Source: Planctomycetota bacterium (GTDB taxonomy: Bacteria; Planctomycetota; JAJSAM01; JAJVHW01). Taken from it: DNA of 64,000 nt. A program made the translations under genes and the position numbers. The stretch spans positions 1-64,000 of the forward strand of contig JAJFFG010000020.1 of assembly GCA_021776825.1 (NCBI GenBank), given 5' to 3'. Shown in pieces: positions 17,073-26,489 of the stretch. The notes below the pieces were generated by a model. That model saw only the letters and a list, made by a program, of their open reading frames with translations. It was not told the DNA's origin and did no database searches. Within the stretch, counting starts at the first letter, position 1. Each line of letters starts with the position of its first letter.

Positions 17073-17609
17073 ATGAGTCGCGCCTCGCCACCCGCCGTGC
17101 TCGCCGCCGTACTGGTCTCCGCGGCGCTCTCCGCGCTGCTCTACGGATGCGGCAACGACGCTCCGGAGCCGCCTCCCACCGGCGAACCACCCGCCCACCG
17201 CGGCCCCGAGCGCGGGCCATACGAACCGGATCGCGTGACCGTCCGGGTCCTGCTCCTCGCCTTCGAGGGCAGCGGCGTGCCTGGAGTCGACAGCACCCGC
17301 TCTCGCGCCGAGGCTCGGGAGCTCGCGTTCTCGCTGGCGGCGGCGATCGATGGCGGCGCCGACGTCGACGACGCGTTCACGCTGGGCCGCGACGGGCTTC
17401 CCCCCAACTCCAACACGCTCCCGCGCGGGGTCGTCCAGCGACTCACGAACACCGATGTCGACACGCTCGAAGGGGAGACCCCGCGCGCCAACATCGAGAA
17501 GGGCCTCGGTGACCTCGCGTTCTCGCTCGAGTCGGGTGCGGTGGGCGTCGTTGAGTGGTCCCGGGAAGAATCTCCGCTCGGATACCGCGTCGTCGTGCGT
17601 CTGAAGTAG
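17073..17609 (+). CDS. Lipoprotein paralogue of the preceding parvulin-like protein
   Basis: 178 residues; LLYGC gives lipidated Cys26. The mature sequence aligns with its neighbour: VTVRVLLLAFEGSGVPGV against VVVQHVLIAFESAEITGV, and GLGDLAFSLESGAVGVVEWSR...SPLGYRVVVRLK against the neighbour's C-terminus. The middle is diverged and lacks the SDD motif, so isomerase activity is doubtful. The start at 17073 is preceded by GAGGAG. The pair arose by tandem duplication and is probably cotranscribed. Confidence 0.72.
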   Translation: MSRASPPAVLAAVLVSAALSALLYGCGNDAPEPPPTGEPPAHRGPERGPYEPDRVTVRVLLLAFEGSGVPGVDSTRSRAEARELAFSLAAAIDGGADVDDAFTLGRDGLPPNSNTLPRGVVQRLTNTDVDTLEGETPRANIEKGLGDLAFSLESGAVGVVEWSREESPLGYRVVVRLK

Positions 17610-17729
17610 CAAGGGACCGGATCGAGGCGGCGTGACTGGGAGAGGACGCCGATCCTCTATGCTGCGTCCTGATCGCCGTTCCGAGAGGGACGAGGCGCGG
17701 CGTCTGGGATCGCCGCGGGGAGGTGGACA

Positions 17730-20700
17730 GTGTCTCGACAGGCTCGCGTCGTGGTCGTTCTTGCACTCGTGATGTTGCTCGCCGTGGGAGCGGCAGTTGC
17801 ATTGGTCCTGTCTCCCTCCGACGAGACCGTCCGGCCAGCAGGTCCCGACGAGGAGACGGCGGCTGCGACCGAGACGGAGCCGACCGAGCCATCCGGCGAG
17901 GAGTCGACCAGCCGTCGACGATCCCGTCGCGAGGGCTCCTGCTCGCTGTTCGGCGTCGTCCAGAAGGGCGAGAAGCGCGAGCCCGTCGCCGGCCAGGAGG
18001 TGCTGCTCATCTCCGAGGAGACCGGCGAGGTCACGGTGGAGACGAGCCCAGAGGGCACGTTCCGCTTCGACACGCTGCCGGACGGCGGACCGTACGAGGT
18101 GCGGGTCACGTCGAAGGGCTTCGCGACCGTGCGTCTGCCCGGCATCGCTCTCGACCGGGACGAGAAGCGCGATCTCGGTTCGCTCATCCTCGATGCCGCC
18201 GTGCGTCTCGAGGTCGAGGTGCGTTCGCTCTCCGACGTTGCGATCGCCGACGCCGAGGTACTCGCCTTCGCGGCCGCCGAGATCGGCTTTGGCTTCGACT
18301 GGACGAAGGCGATGGCCCAGCTCGGCCAGGAGCCCGTCCCTGTGGCGACGGTCAAGACAAACGCGGAGGGCAAGGCGGTCTTCCCCGAGCTCGCCGCCGG
18401 TACGTGGACGGTCGTGGCGCGCAAGGACGGCCATGCCCGACGCGGGCGCGCGTCGCAGCGGCTTCGCGCGAAGGAAGACCGCTCGCCGATGGTGCTCTAC
18501 CTGGGCAGCGGCTACTCGCTGAAGGGCACCGTGACCAACCAGGACGGCGACCCCGTGGCGGGCGCGCTGGTGATGGCGGGCAAGCAGAACGATGCCTGGA
18601 ACCCGCAGACCGCACCGCTGCGGATCCGCGCGATTGCGGACGATCGCGGTGCCTACGAGCTCGCGTCGCTCGGCAGCGGTGACCTCGTCCTCTGGGCCGG
18701 CCCCCCGGACAGCGCCCCGGGCCAGGTAGCCATACTGCGCGTGCCCGACGTCGACCACTTCGACGTCGTGCTCCGCGCCGGCGGGACGCTCAAGGGCAAG
18801 GTCACCGACCACGAGTCCGGCGAACCGATCGAGGGCGCCTCGGTTATGGCCTCGAGCTGGGGTCCCTCCGGGCAACGGTGGGCGAACGCCGTCACGGACA
18901 AGGAAGGCGCGTACGTCATCACGACGCTGCCGGAGGGCACGGTCAACCAGATCATGGCCAGCAAGGAGGGCATGGTCCGGCACCAGGATCCGGACACGCC
19001 CCAGTGGCAGCAGACGCCGATCCGGCGCGGCGAGGTCGTGGAGAAAGACCTCGAGCTCACCAAGGGCGGAAGCGGGTCTGGCGTGGTGACCGGACCCGAC
19101 GGCCCGATCGCCGGCGCGAAGGTGGTCGCCATGGGCGGCACGCCGCAGACCGGCTGGGACCAGAAGTCCGCGACGACCGACGCGGCGGGCAAGTTCTCGT
19201 TCCCGGCGCTGCAGACGGGCAAGCACCTGATCCAGGTCACCAAGCCGGGCTACTACCAGAAGGACTTCCCGCAGAACTGGTGGATGGCGCTGCAGCAGAA
19301 CAGTGCCCCGGCGGAGTACACGTTGGAAGTCGAGGGCGGTGACACCCCGACGCTGGACATCGCGCTCACGACAGGAGCGACGGTCGAGGGCAAGGTCGAG
19401 ACCGTGGATGGCGAAGCGGTCTCCGGCGCCCGTATTCAGGCGCGCTCGCAGACCATGTGGGGCGGCTGGCAGCAGCAACAGAACAGCGCTCTGAGCGGCT
19501 CCGACGGCAGCTTCCGAATCGAAGGAGTGTCGCCATCCGCGACCGTGTCCGTCACGGCCGTCCGTGAGGGGTGGGTGCAGTTGCCCACCGACCCGGTCGA
19601 CGTCGCGGACGATGGTCCGACGACCGACGTCGTCGTGCGCATGCGCAAGCAGCCGTTCGTCAAGGGCACGATCCTCTCTGCTGTCGGCGAGCCGGTGCTC
19701 GACGCCTACGTGCAGGTGATGGTCGTCCCGGACAACAACGGCCAGAACCAGCTCTACGACCCGTCGACGTTCATGGCCCAGCAGGAGCGCCATCCGGTGA
19801 AGGCGGACGGCTCGTACTCCGTCCCGGTGAGCTTCGCCCAGGGCAAGGTCACGGTCACGGCCGGCGCGGTGGGATACGCCGTCGTCAGCTCCAAGCCGGA
19901 GGCGCTGAAGGAGGACATGGACGAGCTCGTCGTGAACCTCGAGTTCGAGGACGGGCACCAGCTCACGGGCCGCGTCGTCACCGTCGGTGGCGGCGAGGGC
20001 ATCCCGGGCGCACACGTCACGATCTCGGCCGACTCGCAGGGTCGTCAAGACGGGCGCATGCAGCAGATGATGATGGTCTCCGGCCGCCGCGGCGGCGCGG
20101 GCACGATCGTCGCGGTCACCGATGAGACGGGCGCGTTCACGGCGAGCAATCTGGGCACGGGCGGCTACCGCGCGAATGCCACGGCCTACGGCTACGTCGC
20201 GGGCGGCGCCAAGGGCAGCGTGCCCGGCGGAGCCGGGGTCACGATCGAGCTCGGACCCGAGCTCGAGATCTCCGGCTCGGTCGTCTTCGGCGACGGACGC
20301 GGGGTCGAGGGCGTGAACGTCGCGGCGCAGCGGAAGAACTCCGGCAACGGCGGCATGAACGGCTTCCCCGGGATGGGCGGCGGCGCCGGCAACTCGGTCA
20401 CCGACGCAGCCGGACGCTTCGTGATCCGCGGCCTCGGTGCGGGCACCTACACACTGAACGTGGCGCCGGGCTGGCAGTCGAAGGCCAACGTCCAGCCGTT
20501 CGCGTCCGAGCCCACTGAAGGCGGCGCAACGGGCGTGAAGCTCGTCGCACGGGAGGGCTTGAAGATCTCGGGGACCGTCGTCGACGAGGCCGGCGAGCCG
20601 GTCTTGCGGGCGCAGGTCAACGCCAATCCGATGAAGCCGAAGCCGAACTCCGGCAACACGTGGCGCAACGCTCAATCCAAGGCCAACGGCACATTCGAGA

Positions 20701-21656
20701 TCGTCGGGCTGGACCCCGACGCCGGTGTGTATCGGCTCCAGATCAACGCGCAGAACTTCGGCGGAGGTCAGCAGTACACGCCGGTCACGATGGAGGACGT
20801 CGCTCCCGGGACCACGGGATTGAAGATCACGATGAAGTCCGGTCTGGCGATCGAGGGCGACATCGTCGACGAGGCCGGCAAGCCCATGCGCGGCCAGGCG
20901 TGGATCATGGCGCAACCGATCCGCGAGGACGGCGAGCAGGGCAGCCGCAACGGCCAGAACGCGATGGTCGACGAGAAGGGCCACTTCAAGGTCAGCGGCC
21001 TCCAGCCCGGGCGCTACCGACTGGACATGAACACGTGGGGACCGGGCGGGAACAAGCAGCTCGTCCTGACGGGTGGCGCCGACGTCGCAGCCGGGTCCTC
21101 CGGCCTGAAGCTCACGGCGACGTCGGGCGCGAAGATCTCCGGCACCGTCGTCGATCAGAACGGCGCTGGCGCCTCCAACGCGTGGGTCAACGCCAACCCC
21201 GTCGGCGGTGGCCAGGGACGCAATGGCCAGACCAACGAGTCGGGTGAGTTCGAGATCACCGGACTCGCCGACGGCGTCGACTACAACGTGCAGGTCAACT
21301 CGCAGGGCAAGATCGGTCAGAAGATCGACGGCGTCTCGGCGGGTACGACGGGCCTGCAGCTCACGCTCCGCGACGGCGTGAGCGTGAAGGGCCGCCTGCA
21401 ACGCTCGAACGGCGAGATCGTGCCGAGCACGCACGTCTGGCTGCAGCCCGATAGCAGCGAGCGTGGTGCGACCAACCAGAGTGGCCAGACGGACGAGGAC
21501 GGCAACTTCGACATCGGCGGCCTCATCGAGGGCGAGACCTACTCGGCGAAGGCGTGGGTGCAGAACGCCGAGGGCGGCGGGATGACCCAGTCGCCGTGCG
21601 GAAAGGTGACCGCCGGCGATACGAACGTGACGCTGGAGATCGTCGACTCGGAGTAG
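17730..21656 (+). CDS. Very large membrane-anchored carboxypeptidase-regulatory-like repeat protein (1308 aa)
   Basis: GTG at 17730 follows GGGGAGG. An N-terminal hydrophobic segment (VVVVLALVMLLAVGAAVALV) works as a signal anchor, followed by an acidic Thr/Glu linker. From about residue 60 to the end there are a dozen or more ~80-100 residue beta-sandwich units; the C-terminal ones are clearest, each with a G.V.D..G.P phrase and a TG.F.I.GL..G.Y phrase, and end units start GLKISGTVVDEAGEP, GLAIEGDIVDEAGKP, GAKISGTVVDQNGAG. No enzyme motif. It resembles planctomycete surface proteins; role unknown. Its stop codon TAG coincides with the first bases of a palindromic insertion element. Confidence 0.82.
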   Translation: MSRQARVVVVLALVMLLAVGAAVALVLSPSDETVRPAGPDEETAAATETEPTEPSGEESTSRRRSRREGSCSLFGVVQKGEKREPVAGQEVLLISEETGEVTVETSPEGTFRFDTLPDGGPYEVRVTSKGFATVRLPGIALDRDEKRDLGSLILDAAVRLEVEVRSLSDVAIADAEVLAFAAAEIGFGFDWTKAMAQLGQEPVPVATVKTNAEGKAVFPELAAGTWTVVARKDGHARRGRASQRLRAKEDRSPMVLYLGSGYSLKGTVTNQDGDPVAGALVMAGKQNDAWNPQTAPLRIRAIADDRGAYELASLGSGDLVLWAGPPDSAPGQVAILRVPDVDHFDVVLRAGGTLKGKVTDHESGEPIEGASVMASSWGPSGQRWANAVTDKEGAYVITTLPEGTVNQIMASKEGMVRHQDPDTPQWQQTPIRRGEVVEKDLELTKGGSGSGVVTGPDGPIAGAKVVAMGGTPQTGWDQKSATTDAAGKFSFPALQTGKHLIQVTKPGYYQKDFPQNWWMALQQNSAPAEYTLEVEGGDTPTLDIALTTGATVEGKVETVDGEAVSGARIQARSQTMWGGWQQQQNSALSGSDGSFRIEGVSPSATVSVTAVREGWVQLPTDPVDVADDGPTTDVVVRMRKQPFVKGTILSAVGEPVLDAYVQVMVVPDNNGQNQLYDPSTFMAQQERHPVKADGSYSVPVSFAQGKVTVTAGAVGYAVVSSKPEALKEDMDELVVNLEFEDGHQLTGRVVTVGGGEGIPGAHVTISADSQGRQDGRMQQMMMVSGRRGGAGTIVAVTDETGAFTASNLGTGGYRANATAYGYVAGGAKGSVPGGAGVTIELGPELEISGSVVFGDGRGVEGVNVAAQRKNSGNGGMNGFPGMGGGAGNSVTDAAGRFVIRGLGAGTYTLNVAPGWQSKANVQPFASEPTEGGATGVKLVAREGLKISGTVVDEAGEPVLRAQVNANPMKPKPNSGNTWRNAQSKANGTFEIVGLDPDAGVYRLQINAQNFGGGQQYTPVTMEDVAPGTTGLKITMKSGLAIEGDIVDEAGKPMRGQAWIMAQPIREDGEQGSRNGQNAMVDEKGHFKVSGLQPGRYRLDMNTWGPGGNKQLVLTGGADVAAGSSGLKLTATSGAKISGTVVDQNGAGASNAWVNANPVGGGQGRNGQTNESGEFEITGLADGVDYNVQVNSQGKIGQKIDGVSAGTTGLQLTLRDGVSVKGRLQRSNGEIVPSTHVWLQPDSSERGATNQSGQTDEDGNFDIGGLIEGETYSAKAWVQNAEGGGMTQSPCGKVTAGDTNVTLEIVDSE

Positions 21657-21713
21657 CCGGCTGTCGGAGTTGCGGCCTCGACGGGCCACGCAGGTTGGCG
21701 CGACAGCCTGCTA
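21654..21713. repeat. Hairpin element A (TAGCAGCCTGTCGG family, subfamily 1)
   Basis: The 60-bp element runs from TAGCCGGCTGTCG to CGACAGCCTGCTA. In reverse orientation it aligns with 34555-34616 over its whole length with about eight differences. Its first three bases are the stop codon of the upstream repeat protein. It occupies the junction of convergent genes (the facing gene ends at 21727). Confidence 0.85.
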
Positions 21714-21726
21714 CGTAACGGCCAGT

Positions 21727-22269
21727 TCAGGGCGCGAGCCCCTGGATCTCCGCGTCGTCGGGGAACAGACGCTTCATCAGGGCCACGAGCCGCGGACGCT
21801 CGTCGTCGAAGTCCTCGACGCCGATGCGCTTGCCGTGTCGATGAATGGTGAGCATGTCGCACTCGAAACAGAGCGCCACGTCGACGCGCGAGACGTCGCG
21901 GGTGAAGCGCAGCCCCACTCCCGGCAGGAACTCGCAGCTCTTCGCGCTGTGCCAGTCGTAGGTCGACGGTGCGAGGAAGATGTCCGCCAGCTCGGCGGCG
22001 CCGGCGGCGTCGACCGCCACGGGACCGGCCGTGACCTTGTGCAATCCGACGCGCTCCAGGCCCGCCGACGCGGACGAGATCATGGGGTCGATGCGGAACG
22101 CCTCCACGCGAGTCGGTTCCTGGATCGCGTGCACGCTGCCCTGTCCGCCGTAGAGCTGCACGATGCGCCAGTCGGGGCGATCCCCGCGGCAGGCGACGGT
22201 GACCGTGACCGCCAGCGGAAGTACGACGAGGGCAAGCAGCGCCGTAAGGAGCGCGGGGCGGCGGGTCAT
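21727..22269 (-). CDS. Exported protein of unknown function with CFEC motif
   Basis: The ATG at 22269 overlaps the stop of the upstream hydrolase gene (ATGA) and gives 180 residues. A hydrophobic signal ends near TVACRGD, possibly a lipoprotein site at Cys27. The mature domain contains VEAFRIDP, a helix, CEFLPGVGLRF and VDVALCFECDML; the paired cysteines CFEC in a beta strand are the most distinctive feature and may bind metal or form a disulfide. I recall similar hypothetical proteins in Planctomycetota but no function. It is cotranscribed with the hydrolase. Confidence 0.7.
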   Translation of the reverse strand: MTRRPALLTALLALVVLPLAVTVTVACRGDRPDWRIVQLYGGQGSVHAIQEPTRVEAFRIDPMISSASAGLERVGLHKVTAGPVAVDAAGAAELADIFLAPSTYDWHSAKSCEFLPGVGLRFTRDVSRVDVALCFECDMLTIHRHGKRIGVEDFDDERPRLVALMKRLFPDDAEIQGLAP

Positions 22270-23690
22270 CGCGTCTTGGCGTCCCACAGGTCGAACCACA
22301 CCTGGCGCGGGACCTTCACGTCCACGTACGCCTCGTAGTAGTCCTGCGGGTCGATGCGCCGGCCGGCGGTGACGAGCAGCGGCCAGACCGATCGCTCGAC
22401 GACACCCTCGAAGAGGACGGCGTCACCGGACGTGATCTTCACCGGTTTCGACAGGTCGACGAGCCGCGGCGAGAGCAGCACGCGGAGCTCGAACTCCTTC
22501 GGCTCCTTGCGCCCCTGCGCCGGCTTCGACGTCGCCGTGATGTCGAGGTGGTTGTCCCCCACCTTGCGACCGTGGAAGCGCCACGCCGACCTCGGCTCGT
22601 GGTGGTAGAGCCAGTACATCTGCCGCTTCCACGACCACCACGTCTCCCAGATCACCTCGTCGGGACACGTGACGCGCTCCTGCTTCCCGAGCCACTTGAT
22701 GATGTCCGGCACGCCGAGCACACCGGGGTTGTCCCCCTTGGCCTTCTTGGGCGCTGGCAGACCATGGAAGTTGCCGGTCACGCGGTCGTATCGGTAGCGG
22801 TACTTGCCCGGGAACATCGCCTGGAGGCGGCGCAGGTAGCCGGTCGCAATGTCGTCGGGGTGGATCGCCTCGTTGACGTCGTCGTCGCTGTGATGGATGT
22901 GATACGCGACGTGCATCAGGTTCGGGACGATGCCCTCCATCAGACCTTCGTAGTCCGCGAGCGGCGTGTCGATGCGGTTGAGCTTGCCCGCCTTCATGTA
23001 CGGCATGACGCTGCCGGCGAGCGGTGCGCAGGCGGCCAGGAGGTCGGCGTTGCGCCCGCCGAGCACCCACGAGGCGTCGCCGCCCATCGAGTGGCCGGCG
23101 AACACGATGCGATTCGTGTCGATCTCGAAGGTCCGCTTCGCCGCGTCGATCAGGTCGAGGACCATCAGTTCCTCGAGCTCCTCGTTCCACGCGGAGCCGA
23201 CCTTCTGCATGACCTCCGGCGAGATGACGGTGAAGCCGGCCTTCGTCGCCGAGCCCCAAATCCCGTGCGCACTGCCGGCGTCGCCGGAGCCTTCGCCACC
23301 GCCGTGCATCGAGATCAGCAGCCCGCCGCCCTTCTTGCCACGGCCGACGAGGTAGAGACCCTTCTTCGTCTTCTCGTCGTAGAAGAAGCTCTTCCCGGCC
23401 TTCTTGAGCTTCGGGCCGTACTTCTTCCGCATCGCGACGAGGTGCTCGACGAGCGGCGCGACGGCCGAGGCCGGGATCGGCGGCAGCTTCTCCGCCGGGT
23501 TCTCGACGAGCGTCATGGCGCCGTCCGGGAACTCGTTCTCCGCGGCCTTGGCAAACTCCTCGCAGAGCGCCTTCAGCTCCTTCATCCGCTTCCGGTCGAG
23601 GACGTCCTCGTCCTGCGCGGCGGACGGCCGCGGTGTGAACAGAAGCGCCGCCCCAAGGGCGAGGATGGTCGTGAGGACGAGACGTCTCAT
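22266..23690 (-). CDS. Secreted alpha/beta-hydrolase, esterase/PHB-depolymerase-like
   Basis: 474 residues from the ATG at 23690, which starts a clear signal peptide (RRLVLTTILALGAALLF...AAQDE). An oxyanion-type LLISMHGGGEGSGD near 125-138 and the nucleophile elbow FAGHSMGGDAS (Ser201) mark an alpha/beta hydrolase; the catalytic His is probably in HIHHSDDD or TGNFHG, with an Asp between. The remainder (about 350-474) adds a Trp-rich beta region. Substrates are probably esters outside the cytoplasm. Longer upstream frames are rejected because they would bury the signal peptide. It is first in an operon with the CFEC protein. Confidence 0.8.
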   Translation of the reverse strand: MRRLVLTTILALGAALLFTPRPSAAQDEDVLDRKRMKELKALCEEFAKAAENEFPDGAMTLVENPAEKLPPIPASAVAPLVEHLVAMRKKYGPKLKKAGKSFFYDEKTKKGLYLVGRGKKGGGLLISMHGGGEGSGDAGSAHGIWGSATKAGFTVISPEVMQKVGSAWNEELEELMVLDLIDAAKRTFEIDTNRIVFAGHSMGGDASWVLGGRNADLLAACAPLAGSVMPYMKAGKLNRIDTPLADYEGLMEGIVPNLMHVAYHIHHSDDDVNEAIHPDDIATGYLRRLQAMFPGKYRYRYDRVTGNFHGLPAPKKAKGDNPGVLGVPDIIKWLGKQERVTCPDEVIWETWWSWKRQMYWLYHHEPRSAWRFHGRKVGDNHLDITATSKPAQGRKEPKEFELRVLLSPRLVDLSKPVKITSGDAVLFEGVVERSVWPLLVTAGRRIDPQDYYEAYVDVKVPRQVWFDLWDAKTR

Positions 23691-23844
23691 GCGGCGAGCA
23701 TCTCCGACCCGCCGGGCTGCGACAAGGACGGGGGCAGCGACAGCGAGCGAGCACGCCGCGACGGGTGTCCACCCTCGACGCACGAACTCGCCTTGGCTGA
23801 GGCGACGGCGAGCAGCGACTCGTCCGTCGCAGACGCGTGAGGTC

Positions 23845-25593
23845 TCACTCCCAGCGAATCCGGACGGGGGACAGGACGGAGAGGAAACGCGCGCCATCTG
23901 CGCGCCGCCCGCACGGCTCGACGCTCGTGAATATCCCGAGGTACTCGATCTTCGTCCCGTGCAGCTCTGCCGGCATCTCCAGCGTCACTTCGAGCGACTC
24001 TCCCGGGGCAAGACGCACGAGCGAGTCGGAATCGACCTGCCACCCGCCGGGGATGCCCCCGAGTCTCAGAGTCGTTGCGGACGTACCGGCATCCGTCCAG
24101 ACGGAGCCGAAGCGCAGCGTCGGCTCACTCACACAGATCGGCTCGGCCTCTCGGTTCGCGAGGCGGACGACGAGCGACTCTCCGGACCATCGACACGTCA
24201 CCGGGGACTGGGCAACCTGAAGTGCGACGAGCTCGTCGTCAGACAGCCCGAACGGTGCACCAGCACCGAGCCCCGACGCGCGATCCACCGTCAACCCGCT
24301 GAGCTCAGGCGGTCGCTCTGCTGCGACGAGGACGCCCTGCTCGACTAACGCGTGGAGTCGCGCACAGAACGCTGTCGCCTCGGGCACGACCGCGATCGGC
24401 CTGAAGGACCACGGCCAAAGCACGCGGCGGGCCCAGAGCGTTCCCTCGTCACCCTCCCGGCTCGCCGCCACAACCGCTCGGAGCACTCGCGCGGCGTCCG
24501 GACCCGCCGGGAGTCCCGAGGTCGCCCGGAGAGCCGATCGGAGCGAGCGCGCGTGCTCGCCCATCGACGGCTCCTCGAGGAGATCGAGCAAGAGCCGCTG
24601 GATCTCCGTCGAGTCCTCGCGACCGCACAGACCGACCAGGGCGTCACTTGGTCCTTGCTGCAGCGCCGTCCGCACGACCGACCGTGCGCGTTCGGGGGTC
24701 GCTGCGGCGAGCGCGCTCAGTATCCGCACGCGACCCGAAGCGGGTACGCCGGGATCGTCCGTCAGCCCCAGCGTGGAACGACACCGATCCTCGAGCAGGT
24801 CGAGACCTGGGCCCGACTCGCTCCGACTCAACGCGTGCCACGCCACGTCGTTCGCGGCGTCGGACCTGCAGATCGCGATGAGTTCGTTGAGCGCATCCGG
24901 GTCGCTGCGACACCGCTCGCCGACGGCGAGAGACACCGACGCCCGCGCTGGGTTCGGGAGGCCGCGGTACGCGTGCGCTCGAACCGAGCGCAGCAGTCTG
25001 CGGATCGGCGCCTGCTTCGCGGAGCGGGCGAACCCGCGCCGGAGCAACGGCTCGATGTCGCTGTGGAACTGCCGTCCAGGTCCGGAGTACCCCCCGCCAC
25101 CCGGCGCCTCGACGATGGTCATTCCGTCGAGGACTGAGAATCGCCAGTTCGCCGTCTCACAGCGGCGGGACAGGTCACGCGTCGCGGAGTCCGTGAACAG
25201 GCAGCGGACGACCTCGGCGATCTCGAACCGGTACTGCGCCGAACTGGAGCTCGGCCGACTGCTGGCCTGCCAGAGTCGCCGCAATTCGCCCCGGGCCTCG
25301 CCGGGTCTCGCGAGGAGCCTCGACCGCAGCCGCGAGGGCGAGTCGCCGTCGAACGGATCCACGCCGCGTTGCAGGTAGCCCACCAGCGCACGAACGTCGT
25401 TCAACGTCGCGTCGTCCTGGGGAAGCGGGGTGGCAGACGTGCCCGACGACACCGCGCCCCATGCCACGAGAGCCAGGACGAGTGCAAGCGCCGGGGGCCG
25501 CAACGCGCGCCGCACACGCCGTCTGATCGCGGGTTCGCGTGGACCGGTCGTACTCACCGCACGGGACCGGGCCTGAAGTCTCGGGACGCTCAC
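23845..25593 (-). CDS. Exported protein of unknown function, HEAT-like helical region
   Basis: 582 residues. A basic N-terminus precedes a hydrophobic segment (ALALVLALVAWGAVSS), so it is exported or anchored. Residues ~60-430 are helical with Arg/Leu/Ala periodicity resembling HEAT repeats (e.g. RVRILSALAAATPERARS, RARSVVRTALQQG); the last ~120 residues are beta-rich with a DUF-like Ig fold (ESLVVRLANREAEPICV... APGESLEVTLEMPAELHG). No catalytic motif is seen and I do not recognise the family. It is separated from the hydrolase operon by 154 bp and probably has its own promoter. Confidence 0.65.
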   Translation of the reverse strand: MSVPRLQARSRAVSTTGPREPAIRRRVRRALRPPALALVLALVAWGAVSSGTSATPLPQDDATLNDVRALVGYLQRGVDPFDGDSPSRLRSRLLARPGEARGELRRLWQASSRPSSSSAQYRFEIAEVVRCLFTDSATRDLSRRCETANWRFSVLDGMTIVEAPGGGGYSGPGRQFHSDIEPLLRRGFARSAKQAPIRRLLRSVRAHAYRGLPNPARASVSLAVGERCRSDPDALNELIAICRSDAANDVAWHALSRSESGPGLDLLEDRCRSTLGLTDDPGVPASGRVRILSALAAATPERARSVVRTALQQGPSDALVGLCGREDSTEIQRLLLDLLEEPSMGEHARSLRSALRATSGLPAGPDAARVLRAVVAASREGDEGTLWARRVLWPWSFRPIAVVPEATAFCARLHALVEQGVLVAAERPPELSGLTVDRASGLGAGAPFGLSDDELVALQVAQSPVTCRWSGESLVVRLANREAEPICVSEPTLRFGSVWTDAGTSATTLRLGGIPGGWQVDSDSLVRLAPGESLEVTLEMPAELHGTKIEYLGIFTSVEPCGRRADGARFLSVLSPVRIRWE

Positions 25594-25725
25594 GCCCTCC
25601 CAAACGACGGCTCACGCGATCAGGTTACGAGGCGCATCGATCGCGACCCCCACACGCACACAGCGCGCGCGCCGCCGTCGTCGCCGTGACACACGCTCGT
25701 CGCTCGTACGGCGCGAACGGATCGT

Positions 25726-26013
25726 CTACTCGAGCTCGACCGTGACCTTCGCCGTCCGACCCGGCATGACGGTCGTCTCGCGGCGCACCTCGGCCCCTCC
25801 GGGGGTCTGGACAGCCACGGTCACGCGACCGCCCGGCAAGCCGTCGCGGACGAGCCGACCGGCCGTGTCCGTGGCGGAGAGCGAGCCGGTCAGGTTCGAC
25901 ATCGAGACGCGCTTCGTGAGCGGGGCGCCGTCGGCGTCAAAGAGCGTCACGCGGACTCCCGAGACGGCCTCGCCATTCCTCGTGACGGTCACATCGATCG
26001 AGCCCCGGCGGTG
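25726..26013 (-). pseudogene. Duplicated 3' end of the 30194-34108 repeat-protein gene
   Basis: The 25727-26007 DNA matches 30193-30473 at about 92% identity (I count ~21 differences in ~281 aligned bases), in the same orientation, and encodes the same terminal domain from GSIDVTVTRNGEA to the final VTVELE and TAG. Upstream of this the homology continues for a few residues only in another frame (IRLTAG against IRLTSGG in the parent), suggesting loss of one base near 26007, after which similarity ends. There is no signal peptide or promoter of its own that I can see. It is best read as a truncated copy, although the frame could extend upstream. Confidence 0.75.
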
Positions 26014-26489
26014 AGGCGGATCGGAGATGCGGAACTCGGTCACGTTCGTCGGCCGCGACGACCGAGAGCGTTCGCGCGCGGATCGTGAGTCACAGGATGC
26101 GTGCGCTGACGCCGCCCACGAGCACGATGACCGTCGAAGAAGTCGACCGGGTTCAGAGGCGCACCCCACTCCCTGCACGATCACATGCAGGGGAAGGCCG
26201 ACTCCCTCCGGTCGTGCGCTGCAGGGCATCCCGAGAGAGGGACGCTCGAGAGTCGGCGGCGGCTACCGACCTCCGGACGAGAACTTGGGTTAGTTGACGT
26301 AGCTACCACTGTCCCGCCGACCACGCGCGCCGGCGGCGGTCGCGGCTCGCGAGCGAGCCGGAGAGGTCGTGGGGCGGCGAACCCGCCGAGTCGGGCCTGG
26401 TAGCGTATGGCGCTATGGCAGAACTGAGTTCAGCCCGGGCGATCGGAGCCTCGCGTCCGACGCGGTCGAGTAGCCTGCGGAGAACCACC
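26014..26489. other. Intergenic region without recognised gene
   Basis: Between the duplicated fragment and the SBBP gene there is no reading frame with convincing codon use or family resemblance. It probably holds the SBBP promoter in its last 100 bp; no clear -10/-35 pair was identified. Confidence 0.5.

Noticed and set aside
16833..21689. 1618-codon open frame on the minus strand
   Set aside because: It is antisense to the carboxypeptidase-regulatory-like gene and the parvulin gene. Its product is Arg/His/Asp/Leu-rich low-complexity sequence without any domain, and its length follows from the GC-biased codon use of the real gene.
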